Shown one piece after another: positions 11,502 through 13,019 of a DNA stretch of 13,019 nt (positions are counted from its first letter, which is position 1; every line of letters starts with the position of its first letter). The DNA is taken from positions 1 to 13,019 of the forward strand of contig DYRK01000117.1 in assembly GCA_020718785.1 (NCBI GenBank), given 5' to 3'. A program made the position numbers and the translations under genes. The notes under the pieces were generated by a model. It searched no databases. It saw nothing but the letters and a program-made list of their open reading frames with translations, and was not told where the DNA came from. Source of the DNA: Desulfatirhabdium butyrativorans. GTDB lineage: Bacteria > Desulfobacterota > Desulfobacteria > Desulfobacterales > DYRK01.

Positions 11502-13019
11502 TTACGGTGCGGCAAAGTTGTACTTCTGCAACAACTGATCGTCAGTCATACGGATGACTTCCACTTTTCTCATATAGACATTTTCAACAGGTCTGTTATT
11601 TTCGTCTGTCTTGAGCGAAGCAATGGTTTCAACGGTTTTCATTCCGTCAATGACCAAGCCGAATACGGTATATGCCCCGTCCAGACCATGTTCCCCGTTT
11701 TTATCTTCTACGATGTAGAACTGGGAGCCGCTCGATTTCCTCTCCGGATTCACCGAATCCGGCGTCCGTGCTGCGGCCACAGCCCCATAGACGTGAGTAA
11801 GACCCGAAACAATCTCCGCGTCAACTACATACCCGGGACCTCCGCTACCCGTGCCGATAGGATCGCCGCCCTGAATCACAAAATCATTTATCACCCGGTG
11901 AAAAATCAGACCGTCGTAAAACCCGGCTTCAGCCAATTTCAGAAAATTCGCCTTATGATTGGGCGTCTGATTGCAGAGCCAGATAAGAATATCTCCGTAA
12001 TCGCTCTGAATTTTTGCCAGCGCATATTGATGATATTCGTGCCGGATATACCGGTCAGCCAATATCGTCGTTCCCTTCTGGTTATAAGGCTTATCATCAG
12101 GCAGATCAGAGAACACTTCGATATCCGGGACAGAGACATGGAAGTAATTCACATCCACCCTGCCGCCCGCATCGAACCAGATTTTGACGAACAGATCGGG
12201 ATTGTTCCGGCTGCCCCAGTTCACATCTTTGGGATTGGCATAAAAATGCCCCCAGACCACCCGATGCCCGCCCGCAGTAAGGGCATCGCCGCCTTTCTGC
12301 CAAACCGCTTCTATGGGTCCGTCAACCGTATTGATCACCGAGCCGATTCTGAGATCGTTTACAGTGGAGTATCCCGCAGGATTTCCTTTGGGTGCATACC
12401 CTGAAGCCGGATTTCCGTCCTCATAGTTTTCCTCCGTTCCGCTCGAACCGTCTGTGTAGTAATACTGCCGGATATATCTTCTGGCAAGAGTAGTTACACC
12501 GCTTTCATCGGGCTTGCCGTTATACGGGTAAGCCGAGTAAACTTCTATATCCGGTACGGAGACATGAAAGAAATTCACATCGGTTCTTCCGCTTGCGTCG
12601 AACCAGATTTTGACGAACAGATCGGGGTTATCGGGACTTCCCCAGTTTACATCATCGGGGCTGGCGTAGAAATAGCCCCAGACCACCTTATGACCTCCGG
12701 CAGTAGTATCTTCTCCACCTTTTTTCCATACTGCTTCGATACGCCCTTTTTCAGCGCTGCGAATGACTGCCATGATCCAGAGATCGGATGTGATCATATA
12801 ACCCTCGCTGCTGCTTACGGCTCCCGGAATCTCTGCTTTATAAATCATCCGGTCATCGCCGTCGGATATCCACAGATATTTTCCGTCCGATGCCAGACCC
12901 GTAGGCAGGTTGCCGGGAGAGTCAAAAGAAGCGAGAACGGTTCCGTCCGTATCTGCTTTGTAAATTTTTCTTTCATCAGCATCCGCCATCCACAGATAGG
13001 TTCCGTCCGATGCCAGACC
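11502..13019 (-). CDS. multidomain cyclophilin-type peptidyl-prolyl isomerase with propeller-like and duplicated unknown domains (5' end outside window)
   Basis: The frame is open from the right edge for 505 codons to the stop at 11502, so the N-terminus is missing; an ATG at 12989 is internal. Counting from the edge, residues 1-70 contain two propeller-like blades, each with GLASDGxYLWxxDxDxRxIYK. Residues about 95-190 and 235-330 are two copies of an uncharacterised unit (142 residues apart) with VVWGxFYAxPxDVNWGS, NPDLFVKIWFDAxGR, DVNxFHVSVPDIEV and RRYIRxxY. Residues about 333-505 form a cyclophilin: FHRVINDFVIQGGDP (catalytic Arg, Phe, Gln), GSQFYIV and LDGAYTVFG. It accelerates proline cis/trans isomerisation in protein folding. 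The His usually in LDGxHxVFG is Tyr here. The beta-rich repeats suggest an exported or surface protein, but no signal sequence is within view. Confidence 0.88.
   Translation of the reverse strand, partial: GLASDGTYLWMADADERKIYKADTDGTVLASFDSPGNLPTGLASDGKYLWISDGDDRMIYKAEIPGAVSSSEGYMITSDLWIMAVIRSAEKGRIEAVWKKGGEDTTAGGHKVVWGYFYASPDDVNWGSPDNPDLFVKIWFDASGRTDVNFFHVSVPDIEVYSAYPYNGKPDESGVTTLARRYIRQYYYTDGSSGTEENYEDGNPASGYAPKGNPAGYSTVNDLRIGSVINTVDGPIEAVWQKGGDALTAGGHRVVWGHFYANPKDVNWGSRNNPDLFVKIWFDAGGRVDVNYFHVSVPDIEVFSDLPDDKPYNQKGTTILADRYIRHEYHQYALAKIQSDYGDILIWLCNQTPNHKANFLKLAEAGFYDGLIFHRVINDFVIQGGDPIGTGSGGPGYVVDAEIVSGLTHVYGAVAAARTPDSVNPERKSSGSQFYIVEDKNGEHGLDGAYTVFGLVIDGMKTVETIASLKTDENNRPVENVYMRKVEVIRMTDDQLLQKYNFAAP

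Noticed and set aside
11466..12404. 312-residue plus-strand frame opposite the cyclophilin gene
   Set aside because: It overlaps the real minus-strand domains, and its start lies inside the intergenic palindrome. It shows no domain of its own.

Overview
The window looks like an accessory, repeat-rich stretch of a Gram-negative bacterial chromosome. The evidence for Gram-negative is an outer-membrane beta-barrel ending in Phe, a PstS-like periplasmic protein and a chemotaxis receptor. The protein styles (shortened-HAMP receptor, the 92-residue conserved hypothetical, the 'VWGxFYAxPxDVNWGS' repeat domain next to a cyclophilin) and the palindromic intergenic repeats recall large sulfate-reducing Desulfobacterales. 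That assignment rests on memory of the families, not on a search.

Layout. 1-2202: a nested insertion on the minus strand. A host gene with a PD-(D/E)XK-like signature (start at 2202) is cut after about 154 codons by an IS1-family element whose outer end lies at about 1740. This IS1 is itself interrupted between its terminal repeat and insA by a complete 953-bp IS982-family element (664-1616) with a 7-bp target duplication. The IS1 transposase is encoded as insA plus insB in the -1 frame across an A8 run, and insB runs off the left edge. 2203-4802: a 3'-end fragment of a Bax-inhibitor-1-like gene with its terminator, then an AT-rich segment that I read as integron gene cassettes without an integrase (a CALIN): three cassette genes on the minus strand, three attC sites with complementary core sites, one very short cassette without a gene, and one single core site. 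The full Bax-inhibitor-1-like gene follows at 4832-5533, so its last ~145-170 bp exist as direct repeats on both sides of the cassette segment.

5634-7200: a conserved 92-aa protein, a ~130-bp inverted-repeat element, and an apparently solitary TSPPY-type DNA methyltransferase. The methyltransferase is flanked by a 10-bp-periodic repeat that also encodes its last residues. 7341-11453: a probable envelope sensing and uptake cluster on the plus strand: a small exported helical protein, then a promoter and a leader with a striking 29-bp-stem hairpin, then a PstS-like binding protein, an outer-membrane barrel and a methyl-accepting chemotaxis protein. 11502-13019 (minus, 5' end outside the window): a large protein with propeller-like repeats, two copies of an uncharacterised ~142-residue unit and a C-terminal cyclophilin, convergent with the chemotaxis gene across a palindrome.

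The left third records repeated mobile insertion. The right half is ordinary envelope biology with several unusual repeat-derived structures in its leaders and gene ends.
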